A stretch of 64,000 nucleotides of DNA from Streptomyces zaomyceticus (lineage in GTDB: Bacteria; Actinomycetota; Actinomycetes; Streptomycetales; Streptomycetaceae): positions 34,369-98,368 of the forward strand of contig NZ_BNBZ01000026.1 of NCBI RefSeq assembly GCF_014656215.1, in the 5' to 3' direction. This document shows, in pieces, positions 37,205 through 46,303 of this stretch (its first letter is position 1; every line of letters starts with the position of its first letter). The notes under the pieces were generated by a model. That model made no database searches, was not told the origin of the DNA, and worked only from the letters and a program-made list of their open reading frames with translations. The translations under genes were made by a program, and so were the position numbers.

Positions 37205-38956
37205 GTGCTCTTCGAGGTGTGGGCGCCGAACGCCCGTGACCGCGTGACGCTGGAGCTGAACGGCTCCGCCCATCCCCTGGAACGGGACGCCGAGCGGGAC
37301 GGCTGGTGGACGGGGGTCGTACCCGCCGAGGACGGCGACCGGTACGGCTTCTCGCTGGACGGCGGGCACCTGCTGCCCGACCCGCGCTCCCGCCGGCTCC
37401 CCGACGGGCCGGACGGCCTGAGCGCGGTCGTCGACCACTCCGCGTACGTCTGGCGGAACGAGTCCCCGAGGCTGCGGCTCCGCAGCGCCGTCCTGTACGA
37501 GCTGCACCTCGGCACCTTCACCCCGGAGGGGACCCTGGACGGGGCGGCCGCGCGCCTCGGGGAGCTCGCGGGCCTCGGCGTCACCCATGTGGAGCTGATG
37601 CCGCTGTGTCCGTTCCCCGGGGTGCGGGGCTGGGGGTACGACGGTGTGGCGCCGTGGGCGGTGCACGAACCCTACGGCGGACCCGAGGCGCTGAAGCGGT
37701 TCGTGGACGCGGCGCACGGGCTCGGCATGGGCGTGGTCCTGGACGTGGTGCACAACCACCTGGGGCCCGACGGCAACCATCTCCCTTTCTTCGGGCCGTA
37801 CTTCACGGAGACCCACCACACCCCGTGGGGCGCCGCGGTGAACCTGGACGCGCCCGGCTCGGACGAGGTCCGGGCGTACTTCCGGGGCAGCGCGCTCGCC
37901 TGGCTGCGGGACTACCGGATCGACGGGCTGCGGCTGGACGCCGTGCACGCGCTCGCCGACACCCGGGCCCTGACCTTCCTGGAGGAGCTGTCGGCGGCCG
38001 TCGACGAGCTGGCGAAGGAGCAGGGCCGCCCGCACTTCCTGATCGCCGAGTCCGACCTCGCCGACCCCCGCACCACCACCCCGCGCGCGCTCGGCGGGCT
38101 CGGGATCCACGCCCAGTGGAACGATGACTTCCACCACTCCCTGCACACCGCCCTCACCGGCGAGTCCCAGGGCTACTACGCGGACTTCGCCCGCGCCCCG
38201 ATGGCCGCGCTCTCGAAGACGCTCACCCATGTCTTCTTCCACGACGGCACGTACTCGGCCTTCCGGGGCCGCCGGCACGGACGGCCGGTGGACCGGGAGC
38301 GCACCCCCGCCCACCGTTTCCTCGGCTACGCCCAGACCCACGACCAGATCGGCAACCGGGCCCTGGGCGACCGTCTCTCGGCCTCCCTCTCCCCCGGCCT
38401 CCTCGCCTGCGCGGCGACCCTCGTCCTGACCGGGCCCTCGGTGCCGATGCTCTTCATGGGCGAGGAGTGGGGGGCGAAGACACCCTGGCAGTACTTCACC
38501 GACCACACCGACCCGGAGCTGGCCGAGGCCGTACGGCGGGGCAGGCGGCGGGAGTTCGCCGAGCACGGCTGGGACGAGAACGAGGTCCCCGACCCGCAGG
38601 AGCCCGCCACCCGCGACCGCTCCGTACTCGACCGGGCCGAGCGCGAGCGGGACCCGCACAAGCGGCTGCTCGCCTGGTACCGGCAGCTCATCGCGCTGCG
38701 CCGCACCCTGCCGGACCTGACGGACCCGGACCTGGCGGGGGTGAAGGTGGCCTTCGACGAGGAGGCCCGCTGGCTGGTCTTCCGGCGCGGGGTGCTGCGG
38801 GTGGCCGTCAACCTGGGCAAGGAGCCGGCCGTGATCCCGCTCGGCTCCAACGGCCGCGACCAGGTCCTGGCGGCTTGGGACCCGGTCGAGACCCCCGCGG
38901 CGGACGGGGTCCTGCGGCTGCCCGGCGAGTCGGCGGTCGTCCTCGCGGACGGCTGA
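37205..38956 (+). CDS. treZ: Malto-oligosyltrehalose trehalohydrolase
   Basis: Releases trehalose from maltooligosyltrehalose. It has 583 residues. A CBM48-like N-terminus (FEVWAPNARDRVTLEL) is followed by a GH13 barrel with VVLDVVHNHLGPDGN, YRIDGLRLDAVHAL (nucleophile Asp), FLIAESDL (Glu) and YAQTHDQIGNRA. GTG 37205 follows GAGGGGA. With GlgX and TreY it completes the glucan-to-trehalose route; the three genes are in separate transcription units here. Confidence 0.95.
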   Translation: MLFEVWAPNARDRVTLELNGSAHPLERDAERDGWWTGVVPAEDGDRYGFSLDGGHLLPDPRSRRLPDGPDGLSAVVDHSAYVWRNESPRLRLRSAVLYELHLGTFTPEGTLDGAAARLGELAGLGVTHVELMPLCPFPGVRGWGYDGVAPWAVHEPYGGPEALKRFVDAAHGLGMGVVLDVVHNHLGPDGNHLPFFGPYFTETHHTPWGAAVNLDAPGSDEVRAYFRGSALAWLRDYRIDGLRLDAVHALADTRALTFLEELSAAVDELAKEQGRPHFLIAESDLADPRTTTPRALGGLGIHAQWNDDFHHSLHTALTGESQGYYADFARAPMAALSKTLTHVFFHDGTYSAFRGRRHGRPVDRERTPAHRFLGYAQTHDQIGNRALGDRLSASLSPGLLACAATLVLTGPSVPMLFMGEEWGAKTPWQYFTDHTDPELAEAVRRGRRREFAEHGWDENEVPDPQEPATRDRSVLDRAERERDPHKRLLAWYRQLIALRRTLPDLTDPDLAGVKVAFDEEARWLVFRRGVLRVAVNLGKEPAVIPLGSNGRDQVLAAWDPVETPAADGVLRLPGESAVVLADG

Positions 38957-38981
38957 CGGCGGACCTGCCCGCCTGTTCCGC

Positions 38982-39017
38982 GGACGGCCGTCCCGTTGTA
39001 CGAAGGACGGCCGTCCC
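38982..39017. terminator. Terminator from a repeated 13-mer between convergent genes
   Basis: GGACGGCCGTCCC occurs at 38982-38994 and again at 39005-39017. Because the unit is itself palindromic, the two copies can also pair with each other around a 10-base loop. It lies between treZ and the convergent peptidase gene. Confidence 0.7.
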
Positions 39018-39023
39018 GCCCGG

Positions 39024-40187
39024 CTACTCCACGACGGCCATCTCGTGCGGGGTGTTGTTGAACCGGCGCCCCGCCCCGTCCTCCGTCGCCGTCACGATGT
39101 CCTCGATCCGGACGCCGAAGCGGCCCGGCAGGTAGACGCCGGGCTCGATGGAGAAGCACATGCCCGGCACGATCGGGAGTTCCTCGCCCTCGATCATGTA
39201 CGGCGGCTCGTGGGTGGTGACGCCGATGCCGTGGCCGGTGCGGTGGATGAAGTACTCGCCGTAGCCGGCGTCCGTGATGACCTTGCGGGCCGCCCGGTCG
39301 ACGTCCTGGCAGGCCACCCCGGGCCGTACCGCCTCGAAGCCGGCCTGCTGGGCCTCCCGGACGAGGTCGTGGACGCGCCGCTCCTCGTCGGTGGGCTCGC
39401 CGACGTGGACGGTACGGGTGGTGTCGGAGCCGTAGCCGTGCTTCAGGCCGCCGAAGTCGAGGACCACCATGTCGCCGTGCTCGATGACCCGGTCGCCGGC
39501 CTCGTGGTGCGGGTTGGCGCCGTTGGGGCCCGAGCCGACGACGGTGAAGTCGACCTGCGAGTGCCCGAAGCGGATCAGCAGCGCGGCGAGGTCGGCGGCC
39601 ACTTCGGTCTCCCTGCGGCCGGCGAAACGGACCTTGAGGATCTCGCCGTACGCCCGGTCGGCGGCGGCCCCCGCGGCCGCGATCCGGGCCAGCTCGTGGG
39701 CGTCCTTGACGCCGCGGAGCATCGGCAGGGCCTCGGTGAGGGACACGTACGAGGTCTCCGGCAGGGCCTTCTGGAGACCGAGGAGGTGCATGGCCCAGGC
39801 GTTGTCGCTGATGCCGAAGCGGCCGTCGACGTCGAGCAGGGGCGCGGTGACGGCGTACGGGTCCTTGCCGTCGGTCCAGTCCCGCAGGGTGAGCGCGGCG
39901 GCTCCCACCGCCTTCTCGGCGTCCGGGGCCTCCAGGGTCGGGACGACGAGGACCGGCTCCTGTCCGACGGCGAGGACGAGGAAGGTGAGCCGCTCGGTGA
40001 TCGCGGTCGGCCGGTAGCCCGTGAGATAGACGAGGTCGGGGCCCGGGGCGACGATCACGCCCGCGAGTCCGGCGTCGGCGGCGGACTCGGTGGCGCGGGT
40101 CATCCGGGCCCGGTAGTCGTCGGCGGTGAAGGGAACGGGGGTGTCGCCCCGGTCCTCGGCCGCTTCGGGGGCGGGAGTGCTCGACAT
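39024..40187 (-). CDS. M24 family metallopeptidase (Xaa-Pro peptidase-like)
   Basis: 387 residues with a creatinase-like N-domain and a C-terminal pita-bread domain. Metal ligands are visible: the Asp pair in VVLDFGGLKHGYGSDTTRT, His in HRTGHGIGVTTHE, Glu in SIEPGVY and Glu in RIEDIV. It probably cleaves N-terminal residues preceding proline in the cytoplasm. ATG 40187 follows AAGGAGA. Confidence 0.9.
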   Translation of the reverse strand: MSSTPAPEAAEDRGDTPVPFTADDYRARMTRATESAADAGLAGVIVAPGPDLVYLTGYRPTAITERLTFLVLAVGQEPVLVVPTLEAPDAEKAVGAAALTLRDWTDGKDPYAVTAPLLDVDGRFGISDNAWAMHLLGLQKALPETSYVSLTEALPMLRGVKDAHELARIAAAGAAADRAYGEILKVRFAGRRETEVAADLAALLIRFGHSQVDFTVVGSGPNGANPHHEAGDRVIEHGDMVVLDFGGLKHGYGSDTTRTVHVGEPTDEERRVHDLVREAQQAGFEAVRPGVACQDVDRAARKVITDAGYGEYFIHRTGHGIGVTTHEPPYMIEGEELPIVPGMCFSIEPGVYLPGRFGVRIEDIVTATEDGAGRRFNNTPHEMAVVE

Positions 40188-40261
40188 GGGGTCTCCTTCT
40201 CGGCTCCGCTGCGTCCTCGACGTACAGCATCCTGCCGGGACGGGCCCCCGGCCGCGACCGG

Positions 40262-41221
40262 TCAGCGGCGGTCGGGGCCCTGTGCGATGAGCCGTTCCAG
40301 GAGTTCCTGGAAGTCGTCGCCGACGACGATCCGCAGGTCCCCCCGCTCCTCGTCGTGCTCGCTGAGCTGGGTGAGCGTGCCGCCGCGCCACCAGAAGACG
40401 TACGGGCTGATGGCGCCCGGGGTGTCCTCGTACCCGGAGGCGGCGAACGAGGCCATCGCGCCGAGGGCCGGGATGATCGAGGTGTCGCGGATGGGGTGGA
40501 ACGCGAGCTGGTGCCGGAACGGCATCGCGACGAGGGCGCCGTGCTCGCCGAGCGGCAGGCCGGTGACCCGGCGGGCCACGCCGTCCAGGTCCAGGACCCG
40601 GCTCGCGGTGTAGAAGGAGTCGCCCAGGATGATCTCGAAGCACATGCCGTCGGCGTCGCGGACGGTCTCGTGCTCCTCGACGGGCAGCCCCCGCAGGTTG
40701 CGCAGGGCCCGGTCGCGCAGCTGGGCGTGGTCGCCGAGCCGTTCGAGCGCCTCGTCGGTGAGCATCATGACGCTCTCCGGCAGGTCGAGCGCGAGGATCT
40801 CGTACAGCCCCGGGCCGACGGTCCTGGCATAGCCGAAGGCGGCGGCGTCGATGCCGTCGCCGCTGACCACCCGGGGGTAGAGCTGGGAGCGGATCTGCTC
40901 GGGCGGCAGGGTGTCGAGCGCGGACGGACCGTCCATGGCACGGACGACCAGGCCGATGTGCCGGTTGATCATGCCCGGCCAGACGCGCGGGCCGCGCCGG
41001 TCCTGGTGGCAGACGGCGGCGAGGTTGCCGAGGCCGAAGCGGCGCCCCTTGTCGTCGATGACGTGGTCGGCGTAGACGGTGACCTCGAGGCCGAGTTCGG
41101 CGAAGGTCTCCCGGACCCGGCCGCGGAAGAGCCCGGCCTCGCGCTGGGAGAAGTACGCGAACTCGGGGTCCCTCGGTGCGTCGTCGCCGTCCCGCCTGGG
41201 TCCTCGTCGCAGCCACCCCAC
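40262..41221 (-). CDS. Conserved actinomycete protein of unknown function
   Basis: 319 residues. The opening VGWLRRGPRRDGDDAPRDPE is followed by FAYFSQREAGLFRGRVRETF, FGLGNLAAVCHQD and a long alpha/beta body without recognisable catalytic motif. GTG 41221 lies beyond GGAAGG. I recall such proteins as widely conserved in streptomycetes without a known role. It lies 74 bp upstream of the M24 peptidase, so the two may form an operon. Confidence 0.72.
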   Translation of the reverse strand: MGWLRRGPRRDGDDAPRDPEFAYFSQREAGLFRGRVRETFAELGLEVTVYADHVIDDKGRRFGLGNLAAVCHQDRRGPRVWPGMINRHIGLVVRAMDGPSALDTLPPEQIRSQLYPRVVSGDGIDAAAFGYARTVGPGLYEILALDLPESVMMLTDEALERLGDHAQLRDRALRNLRGLPVEEHETVRDADGMCFEIILGDSFYTASRVLDLDGVARRVTGLPLGEHGALVAMPFRHQLAFHPIRDTSIIPALGAMASFAASGYEDTPGAISPYVFWWRGGTLTQLSEHDEERGDLRIVVGDDFQELLERLIAQGPDRR

Positions 41222-41270
41222 GCCTGCCCGCCTTCCGTCGCCGTTGCGCACAGGGTAGCGACTGCGGGTG

Positions 41271-42152
41271 TCAGCTCTTGAGCCGTCCGGTGAACTCGGC
41301 CACCGGACCGGTGGGTTCGGCGTCCGCACCGGCCGGCAGCAGGAGTTCGGTGCGGTGGACGAGCCGGGGAGCGACCAGCGGTACGGCGGTGGCTCCGGGG
41401 ACGTCCGTCGCCAGCGGCAGCGGCAGCAGCGCGAGGCCGTGCCCGGCGGCGGCCAGGGCGGCGAGGGTGCGGGGGTCGCCGCCCTCGTAGCGCAGGGCGG
41501 TGCGGAAGCCCCGCCCTGCGGGCCCGCCGTGGACCGCCCGCAGCCGGTCGAGCGGGATGCCCGCGGTGGGCGCCTCCAGCCAGCGGGCGTCGACGAGGTC
41601 GTCGAGGCGGAGCCCGGTGCGGCCGGCGAGCGGATGGGTCGTGGGCAGGACGACGGCGAGCGGTTCCTCCGCGACCCCGGTCGCGGTCAGCGGGGCGACG
41701 TCGGGCAGGCGCAGGGGGTCGCTGGGGGCGGCGACTCCGTCGACGAGCCCGGCGTCGGCCTCGCCGGTGGCGACGGCGACGGGAACCCGCTCGCGGGGCA
41801 CCGCGCGCAGGGTGACGCCGGTGGCGGGCAGCGCGGCGAGGGTACGGGCGTGCAGGGCGAGCGGGGAGGCGGCGACGTCCAGCGTCGCGCGGGGCGCCGC
41901 CGCGAACCGGTCGAGGTCGGCGCGGGCCGCGTCGAGGCGGAGCAGCAGCGCCCCCGCGTGTTCGAGGAGCCGCTCGCCGGCCGGGGTGGGGGCGACGGGC
42001 CTGCGGGTGAGCAGCGACAGCGCGAGGTCGGTCTCCAGGGCGGCGATGTGCTGGGAGACGGCGGACTGGGTGTAGCCCAGCTCGCGCGCGGCCTCGGAGA
42101 AGGACCCGAGGCGGACGACGGTGACGTAGGTACGGAGGAGGTGCGGGTCCAT
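41271..42152 (-). CDS. LysR family transcriptional regulator
   Basis: 293 residues. The winged helix at residues 1-60 has SFSEAARELGYTQSAVSQHIAALE, followed by a periplasmic-binding-fold effector domain with typical breaks (DAGLVDG, LAVVLPTTHPLAG, LAAAGHGLALLPL). The target gene is not evident, as no divergent gene is adjacent. The 17-bp gap to the upstream TPR gene suggests co-transcription with it. Confidence 0.92.
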   Translation of the reverse strand: MDPHLLRTYVTVVRLGSFSEAARELGYTQSAVSQHIAALETDLALSLLTRRPVAPTPAGERLLEHAGALLLRLDAARADLDRFAAAPRATLDVAASPLALHARTLAALPATGVTLRAVPRERVPVAVATGEADAGLVDGVAAPSDPLRLPDVAPLTATGVAEEPLAVVLPTTHPLAGRTGLRLDDLVDARWLEAPTAGIPLDRLRAVHGGPAGRGFRTALRYEGGDPRTLAALAAAGHGLALLPLPLATDVPGATAVPLVAPRLVHRTELLLPAGADAEPTGPVAEFTGRLKS

Positions 42153-42169
42153 GGCGTGCGCCGGGCCCC

Positions 42170-42703
42170 TCAGGACCCGTCGGGGGCGGTGAGGAGGGCC
42201 TGCGCGTAGTGGGCGAGGGAGCGGTTGTAGCGGGGCAGCAGCGGGGCGAGGGCGCCGAGGGCGAGGGAGGCGGCCTCGCGGTCGCGGCCGGTGTCGGCCA
42301 GGGCGAGGGCGAGGAAGGCGTCGACGGCTCCGGCGAGCGCGATCTCCTCGGCGTCGAGCCGGTCGGCGGGGACGGCCCGCTCGGCGGTGAGGAGTTCGAC
42401 GCTGCGGTCGGGCCGGCCGAGGTTGCGCAGGCTGCTGGCGAGCTGGATGACGGCGCGGCGGCGGCGCAGCCCGGTGAGACCGCTGTCGAGGGCGCGCCGG
42501 TAGAACCCGACGGCTTCCTCGGGCAGGCCGGTGGAGTCGTGCGCGGCGCCCTGTTCGAAGAGGGCGGGGGCGTCGTCGGCGGGGCGCTCGGCGGCGAGCG
42601 CGGCGACGCGGGCGCGGAAGTCGGCGGGCTCGTGGCTGTCGATCCGCTCCCAGAGCGCGGCGACGCGGTCTTCCCAGCCGTTCGGGTCCTGATCGTTCGT
42701 CAT
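42170..42703 (-). CDS. Tetratricopeptide-repeat protein
   Basis: 177 residues, all-helical, with TPR-like repeats (ALFEQGAAHDSTGLPEEAVGFYRRALDSGL and the following RRRAVIQLASSLRNLGRPDRSVELL). It probably serves as a protein-interaction scaffold. The ATG at 42703 is divergent from the glutamine-amidotransferase-like gene, with a 96-bp gap. Confidence 0.82.
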   Translation of the reverse strand: MTNDQDPNGWEDRVAALWERIDSHEPADFRARVAALAAERPADDAPALFEQGAAHDSTGLPEEAVGFYRRALDSGLTGLRRRRAVIQLASSLRNLGRPDRSVELLTAERAVPADRLDAEEIALAGAVDAFLALALADTGRDREAASLALGALAPLLPRYNRSLAHYAQALLTAPDGS

Positions 42704-42799
42704 GCGTGCACCCTATCCAGCCCGTCATAAGCATTCGTGATGCGAGGTGCAGAGATCATCGTTGGACGTGAACCGCGGCCGCTGTCGAGGATGATCCCC

Positions 42800-43540
42800 A
42801 TGAACACCACGCATCCCCACGCCCGTACCCCCCGTATCGCCCTGGTCGGCGACCGCTCCCCGCACGTCCGCTCCCACGTCCGGGTCCCTGTCCTCCTCGA
42901 CGCCCTCGCCGAGCGCGACGGCCTCGCCCTCGACGCGTACTGGATCCCGACCGGGGACGCGGCGGCGCCCGGCGCTGTGAAGGGCTTCGACGCGGTGTGG
43001 GTGCTGCCGGGGAGTCCGTACGCGAGCGAGGCGGGGGCGCTGGCCGCGATCCGTACGGCCCGCGAGGACGGCATCCCGTTCCTCGGCACCTGCGGCGGAT
43101 TCCAGCACGCCCTCCTGGAATACGCGCGGGACGTCTGCGGCCTGACCGGGGCGGCGCACGCCGAGAACGACCCGGCGGCGGACGAGGGCGACCTCCTCAT
43201 CGCCCCGCTGGCCTGTTCGCTGGTGGGCCACGAGGGAGTCGTACGGGTCACCCCGGGCTCACGCGCCGAGCGGGCCCTGGGCGCGGAGCGGACGACCGAG
43301 CGCTACCACTGCGAATACGGCCCCGACAGCCGCCACCTGGACACCCTGCGGGCGCACGGGATGCGGTTCACGGGCGCGGACGAGGAGGGCGGGATCCGTA
43401 TCGCGGAACTCCCCTCGCACCCCTTCTTCCTGGCGACGCTCTTCCAGCCGGAGCTCGCGGGCGACGGCACCCGCCCGCACGCGCTGATCCGGGCGCTCGC
43501 GGCCGCGGCGGCGAAGCACGCGGCCGAACGCCCTGCCTAG
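42800..43540 (+). CDS. CTP-synthase C-terminal-like glutamine amidotransferase protein
   Basis: 246 residues forming a free-standing class I GATase fold. The nucleophile Cys98 is in GTCGGFQHALLEYA, and His and Glu are in SHPFFLATLFQPE. There is no synthetase domain. I recall relatives described as CTP synthase C-terminal-region-related (seleno)proteins, because some have selenocysteine; here the codon is an ordinary Cys codon. Substrate unknown. ATG 42800 sits 9 bp after GAGG; ATG 42791 is the alternative. Confidence 0.8.
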   Translation: MNTTHPHARTPRIALVGDRSPHVRSHVRVPVLLDALAERDGLALDAYWIPTGDAAAPGAVKGFDAVWVLPGSPYASEAGALAAIRTAREDGIPFLGTCGGFQHALLEYARDVCGLTGAAHAENDPAADEGDLLIAPLACSLVGHEGVVRVTPGSRAERALGAERTTERYHCEYGPDSRHLDTLRAHGMRFTGADEEGGIRIAELPSHPFFLATLFQPELAGDGTRPHALIRALAAAAAKHAAERPA

Positions 43541-43561
43541 GGACGCGTCCCTGGGCAGGGC
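43530..43561 (+). terminator. Hairpin spanning the stop codon of the GATase-like gene
   Basis: GCCCTGCCTAGGGAC (43530-43544) pairs with GTCCCTGGGCAGGGC (43547-43561), with a single T-G wobble; the TAG stop is inside the left arm. A ribosome at the stop would prevent pairing, so the structure may couple termination to translation. Confidence 0.65.
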
Positions 43562-43608
43562 GCCGGGTTCCGCGCCCGGCGCGTGGCCGGCGGGGGTTCG
43601 GCGTGCGG

Positions 43609-44187
43609 TCAGCGGGACCAGTGCGGGTCGCGTCCGGTGAACGCGAGGAGCCGCTCCGCGCGGCTCGCCCCCTCCGGGACGACCACGGGCGGCGCGTACT
43701 TCCCGAACGAGTCGCGGACGAAGTCGACGAGCTTCGACGCGATGTCCTCCAGACCCTCAGCCATCTCCTCGGTCAGGGGCAGGTCCTGCCCGGTGGCCCT
43801 GGCGATGTCCCAGGCGTGGAGGCCGGCGTCGAGGGCCGCGGCGGCGGCACCCGTCCCGGCCGGCATCGGCCCCATCGGGGTGGCCACGCTCTCGGAGCCC
43901 CTCCCCGACTCCCACGCCACGGCGGCCGCCTCCAGCACCCCCGCCAGTTCCGCGATCGGGTCGTCCGCCACCGCGTCCACGGGCTCGAACGGGTCGCTCG
44001 GCGGCGTGACACCCGTGATCTGCATGACCAGCGCCTGCTGGTCCAGGCGCGCGTGGTTCAGCACCTGGCGCACCGTCCACTCCGTACACGGCGTCGCGTC
44101 CCCCCACGCCCCGGCGGGGACGCCACGCGCGGCGGCGAGCAGGTAGTCGTGTGCCTCCGCGAGCAGTTTGAAACCGTCGACGGTCAT
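43609..44187 (-). CDS. TIGR03086-type metal-binding protein (maleylpyruvate isomerase fold)
   Basis: 192 residues. The N-terminal DinB-like helical domain shows DYLLAAARGVPAGAWGDATPCTEWTVRQVLNHA, the signature of the MDMPI/TIGR03086 group; the second His of the metal site is in LDAGLHAWDIARATG. These proteins are thought to use mycothiol or a divalent metal, but the reaction is not known for this subgroup. Confidence 0.85.
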   Translation of the reverse strand: MTVDGFKLLAEAHDYLLAAARGVPAGAWGDATPCTEWTVRQVLNHARLDQQALVMQITGVTPPSDPFEPVDAVADDPIAELAGVLEAAAVAWESGRGSESVATPMGPMPAGTGAAAAALDAGLHAWDIARATGQDLPLTEEMAEGLEDIASKLVDFVRDSFGKYAPPVVVPEGASRAERLLAFTGRDPHWSR

Positions 44188-44274
44188 CCGTCGGCCCTCC
44201 CGTTGGTTTCGAGACCGGAAGCGCCACCATAGAGCGGCGTCGCCGCGGGAGTCCGTCCTTTCGCCTGCCCGGGG

Positions 44275-44295
44275 CCCGGGGCTCGGAGCCCCGGG
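44275..44295 (-). terminator. Hairpin abutting the stop of the kinase gene
   Basis: CCCGGGGCTC and GAGCCCCGGG are perfect inverted repeats separated by one G. They start 2 bp past the minus-strand stop at 44298. Probably an intrinsic terminator. Confidence 0.55.
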
Positions 44296-44297
44296 GA

Positions 44298-44939
44298 TCA
44301 GGACATCGGCACCACGAGGTGCGCCCGGTCGCGGCCGCGGGCCACCAGGCGGGCGTTGGCCTCGTCCGAGTCGTGGACCCAGCGTTCGGCGTGGGCCCGG
44401 TCCTTGCCGAAGCGGACATGGCGTGCGACGAGCCGGGGGACGCGGCGCCGGTCGTCCAGGTCGAGGTACCAGACCTCGTCGAGGAGGGGCAGGACCCCGG
44501 CCCAGCCGCCCTCGTCGTGCAGCAGGTAGTTGCCCTCGGTGACGACGAGCGGCACCTCGGGTCCGACGGGTATCGCCCCGGCGATCGGCTCCTCCAGGGA
44601 ACGGTCGAACGCGGGCGCGTAGACGGTGGTGCCGGGGGCCGGGGTCCGCAGCCGGGCGAGGAGCGCGGTGTATCCGGCGGCGTCGAAGGTGTCGGGGGCG
44701 CCCTTCCGCTCCGCCCGGCCGAGGCGTTCCAGTTCGGCCCGGGCGAGGTGGAAGCCGTCCATGGGGACGAGGGCGGCGAGCCCGCCGAGCCGGGCGACGA
44801 GCCGCGCGGCGAGGGTGGACTTCCCGGCGCCGGGCGCGCCGGCCAGCCCCAGGATGCGGCGGGGCGGGCGGCCGTCCCCGGGGCGCTCGGCGAGGGCCTC
44901 CGCCCGGGCGGCGAGGCGGTCGAACTGCTGCGCGTCCAT
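44298..44939 (-). CDS. Nucleoside/uridine kinase-like P-loop protein
   Basis: 213 residues. Walker A GLAGAPGAGKST, MDGFHLARAELERLGRAERKG and VVTEGNYLLHDEGGW (lid and Walker B region) match the uridine kinase/pantothenate kinase-like NTPase family. RRVPRLVARHVRFGKDRAHAERWV is the lid helix. The substrate could be a nucleoside or a sugar such as fructose. ATG 44939 is used; ATG 44948 is possible. Confidence 0.85.
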   Translation of the reverse strand: MDAQQFDRLAARAEALAERPGDGRPPRRILGLAGAPGAGKSTLAARLVARLGGLAALVPMDGFHLARAELERLGRAERKGAPDTFDAAGYTALLARLRTPAPGTTVYAPAFDRSLEEPIAGAIPVGPEVPLVVTEGNYLLHDEGGWAGVLPLLDEVWYLDLDDRRRVPRLVARHVRFGKDRAHAERWVHDSDEANARLVARGRDRAHLVVPMS

Positions 44940-45128
44940 GCGGGGCATTCTCGCACCGCCGCGGCCGGCACGGCCCGCTCCGTCCGCGGCCCCGTCCCCC
45001 CGTCCCGACCCTCCCCCGGCCCTCCTTCGGACCCTCGTTCGCACCCTGCTATCGACAAGGGTCGCGCCGGGAACGACACGGGTCGACGCGGATAGATTCC
45101 TGCCGCTTGCCCGTATTACGTTGGGGTA

Positions 45129-45545
45129 ATGCCGTCCATCGCACTTGTGACCCTCGTTGTCCGTGACTACGACGAGGCCATCGCCTTCTACACCGACGCC
45201 CTCGGATTCGACCTGGTCGAGGACACCGACCGGGGCGGCGGCAACCGCTGGGTCGTGGTCCGCCCGCCCGGCGCGGCCGGGGTCGGCGGCCTCGGGAACG
45301 TGGGCCTGCTCCTGGCCCGCGCCAAGAACGACGCCGAGGAGGCCTCCGTCGGCAACCAGACGGGTGGCCGGGTCGGCTTCTTCCTCCACACCGACGACTT
45401 CGCCCGCGACCACACGCGGATGTCGGAGGCGGGGGTGAAGTTCCTGGAGGAGCCGCGCCACGAGCCGTACGGCTCGGTCGCCGTCTTCGAGGACCTCTAC
45501 GGCAACCGCTGGGACCTGCTCCAGCCGGCGGACCCGGCCGCGTAG
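45129..45545 (+). CDS. VOC family (glyoxalase-like) protein
   Basis: 138 residues, one vicinal-oxygen-chelate module: LVTLVVRDYDEAIAFYTDALGFDLVEDT at the N-terminus and PYGSVAVFEDLYGNRWDLLQP at the C-terminus, with the metal-ligand Glu in the second. It could be a dioxygenase, glyoxalase or resistance protein; nothing specific can be said. It is convergent with the TetR gene. Confidence 0.87.
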   Translation: MPSIALVTLVVRDYDEAIAFYTDALGFDLVEDTDRGGGNRWVVVRPPGAAGVGGLGNVGLLLARAKNDAEEASVGNQTGGRVGFFLHTDDFARDHTRMSEAGVKFLEEPRHEPYGSVAVFEDLYGNRWDLLQPADPAA

Positions 45546-45654
45546 CGCCCCGGACGCCGGGAGCGCTTCCGCCCCGGGCGGGACGCGGCACCTCGGCATC
45601 GCCGGGTACGGCCGTGCACCCGGGCGTCGGACCCGCCGTCTCCCGGGGTTCCGC

Positions 45655-46263
45655 CTACCCCGTGCCCAGGGGCGGGCCGACCCCACAGGACGGCGGCGGC
45701 TGCAGGCTGGGCCTGAGGGCGTCGAGGACGGACGCCATGAAGGGCGGGCTCACGGCCCGGATGCCGAGAAGCCAGGTGTGGTAGATCGGCCCGTAGACGA
45801 GCTCGACGGCGAGTTCGAGGTCGAGGTCCTCGCGGATCTGGCCCGCGTCGCGGGCCTTGGCCAGGCGTGCGACGCACTCGTCGATGGCGCCTCGCAGGAT
45901 GCGGCGCACCCCTTCGGCGGCGACGTCCTCGGTCTGCGCGGCGGCGATCAGACCGCGCCAGATCGCCCCGAGCTCCGTCTCGAACAGGCGCGTCACATTG
46001 GCGGTCTGGGTGGCCAGGTCGGCCATGATGTCACCGGTGTCGGGGTAGCCGCCGTCGGCGCTGCGCCGGACCTCCACGACTTCCAGGAGGATCGCCGCCT
46101 TCGAGGGCCACCATCGGTAGATCGTCGTCTTGGCGACGCCCGCCCGGGCCGCGATCGCCTCGATCGTGGTCGCCGCGAGTCCGCGCTCGGCACAGAGGTC
46201 GAAGGCGGCTTCGAGGATCGCCTGCCGGGCCTTCTCGCTGCGGCGGGACGGGGCCGTGGACAT
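45655..46263 (-). CDS. TetR family transcriptional regulator
   Basis: 202 residues. The helix-turn-helix is at about 15-60: AILEAAFDLCAERGLAATTI, then VAKTTIYRWWPSKAAIL. The C-terminal ligand domain ends with a flexible Pro-rich tail. The start is ATG 46263. An inverted repeat 25 bp upstream (46288-46303) is a likely autoregulatory operator that could also control the divergent secreted lectin. Confidence 0.9.
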   Translation of the reverse strand: MSTAPSRRSEKARQAILEAAFDLCAERGLAATTIEAIAARAGVAKTTIYRWWPSKAAILLEVVEVRRSADGGYPDTGDIMADLATQTANVTRLFETELGAIWRGLIAAAQTEDVAAEGVRRILRGAIDECVARLAKARDAGQIREDLDLELAVELVYGPIYHTWLLGIRAVSPPFMASVLDALRPSLQPPPSCGVGPPLGTG

Positions 46264-46287
46264 GCGTCCGACCCTACCCCAAGACCC

Positions 46288-46303
46288 AACGCTACGAAGC
46301 GTT
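46288..46303. promoter_or_regulatory. Probable TetR operator
   Basis: AACGCT-ACGA-AGCGTT is a perfect inverted repeat. It lies between a TTGACT (-35-like for the minus strand, about 46305-46310) and the TetR start, so binding would block its promoter. Confidence 0.55.
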
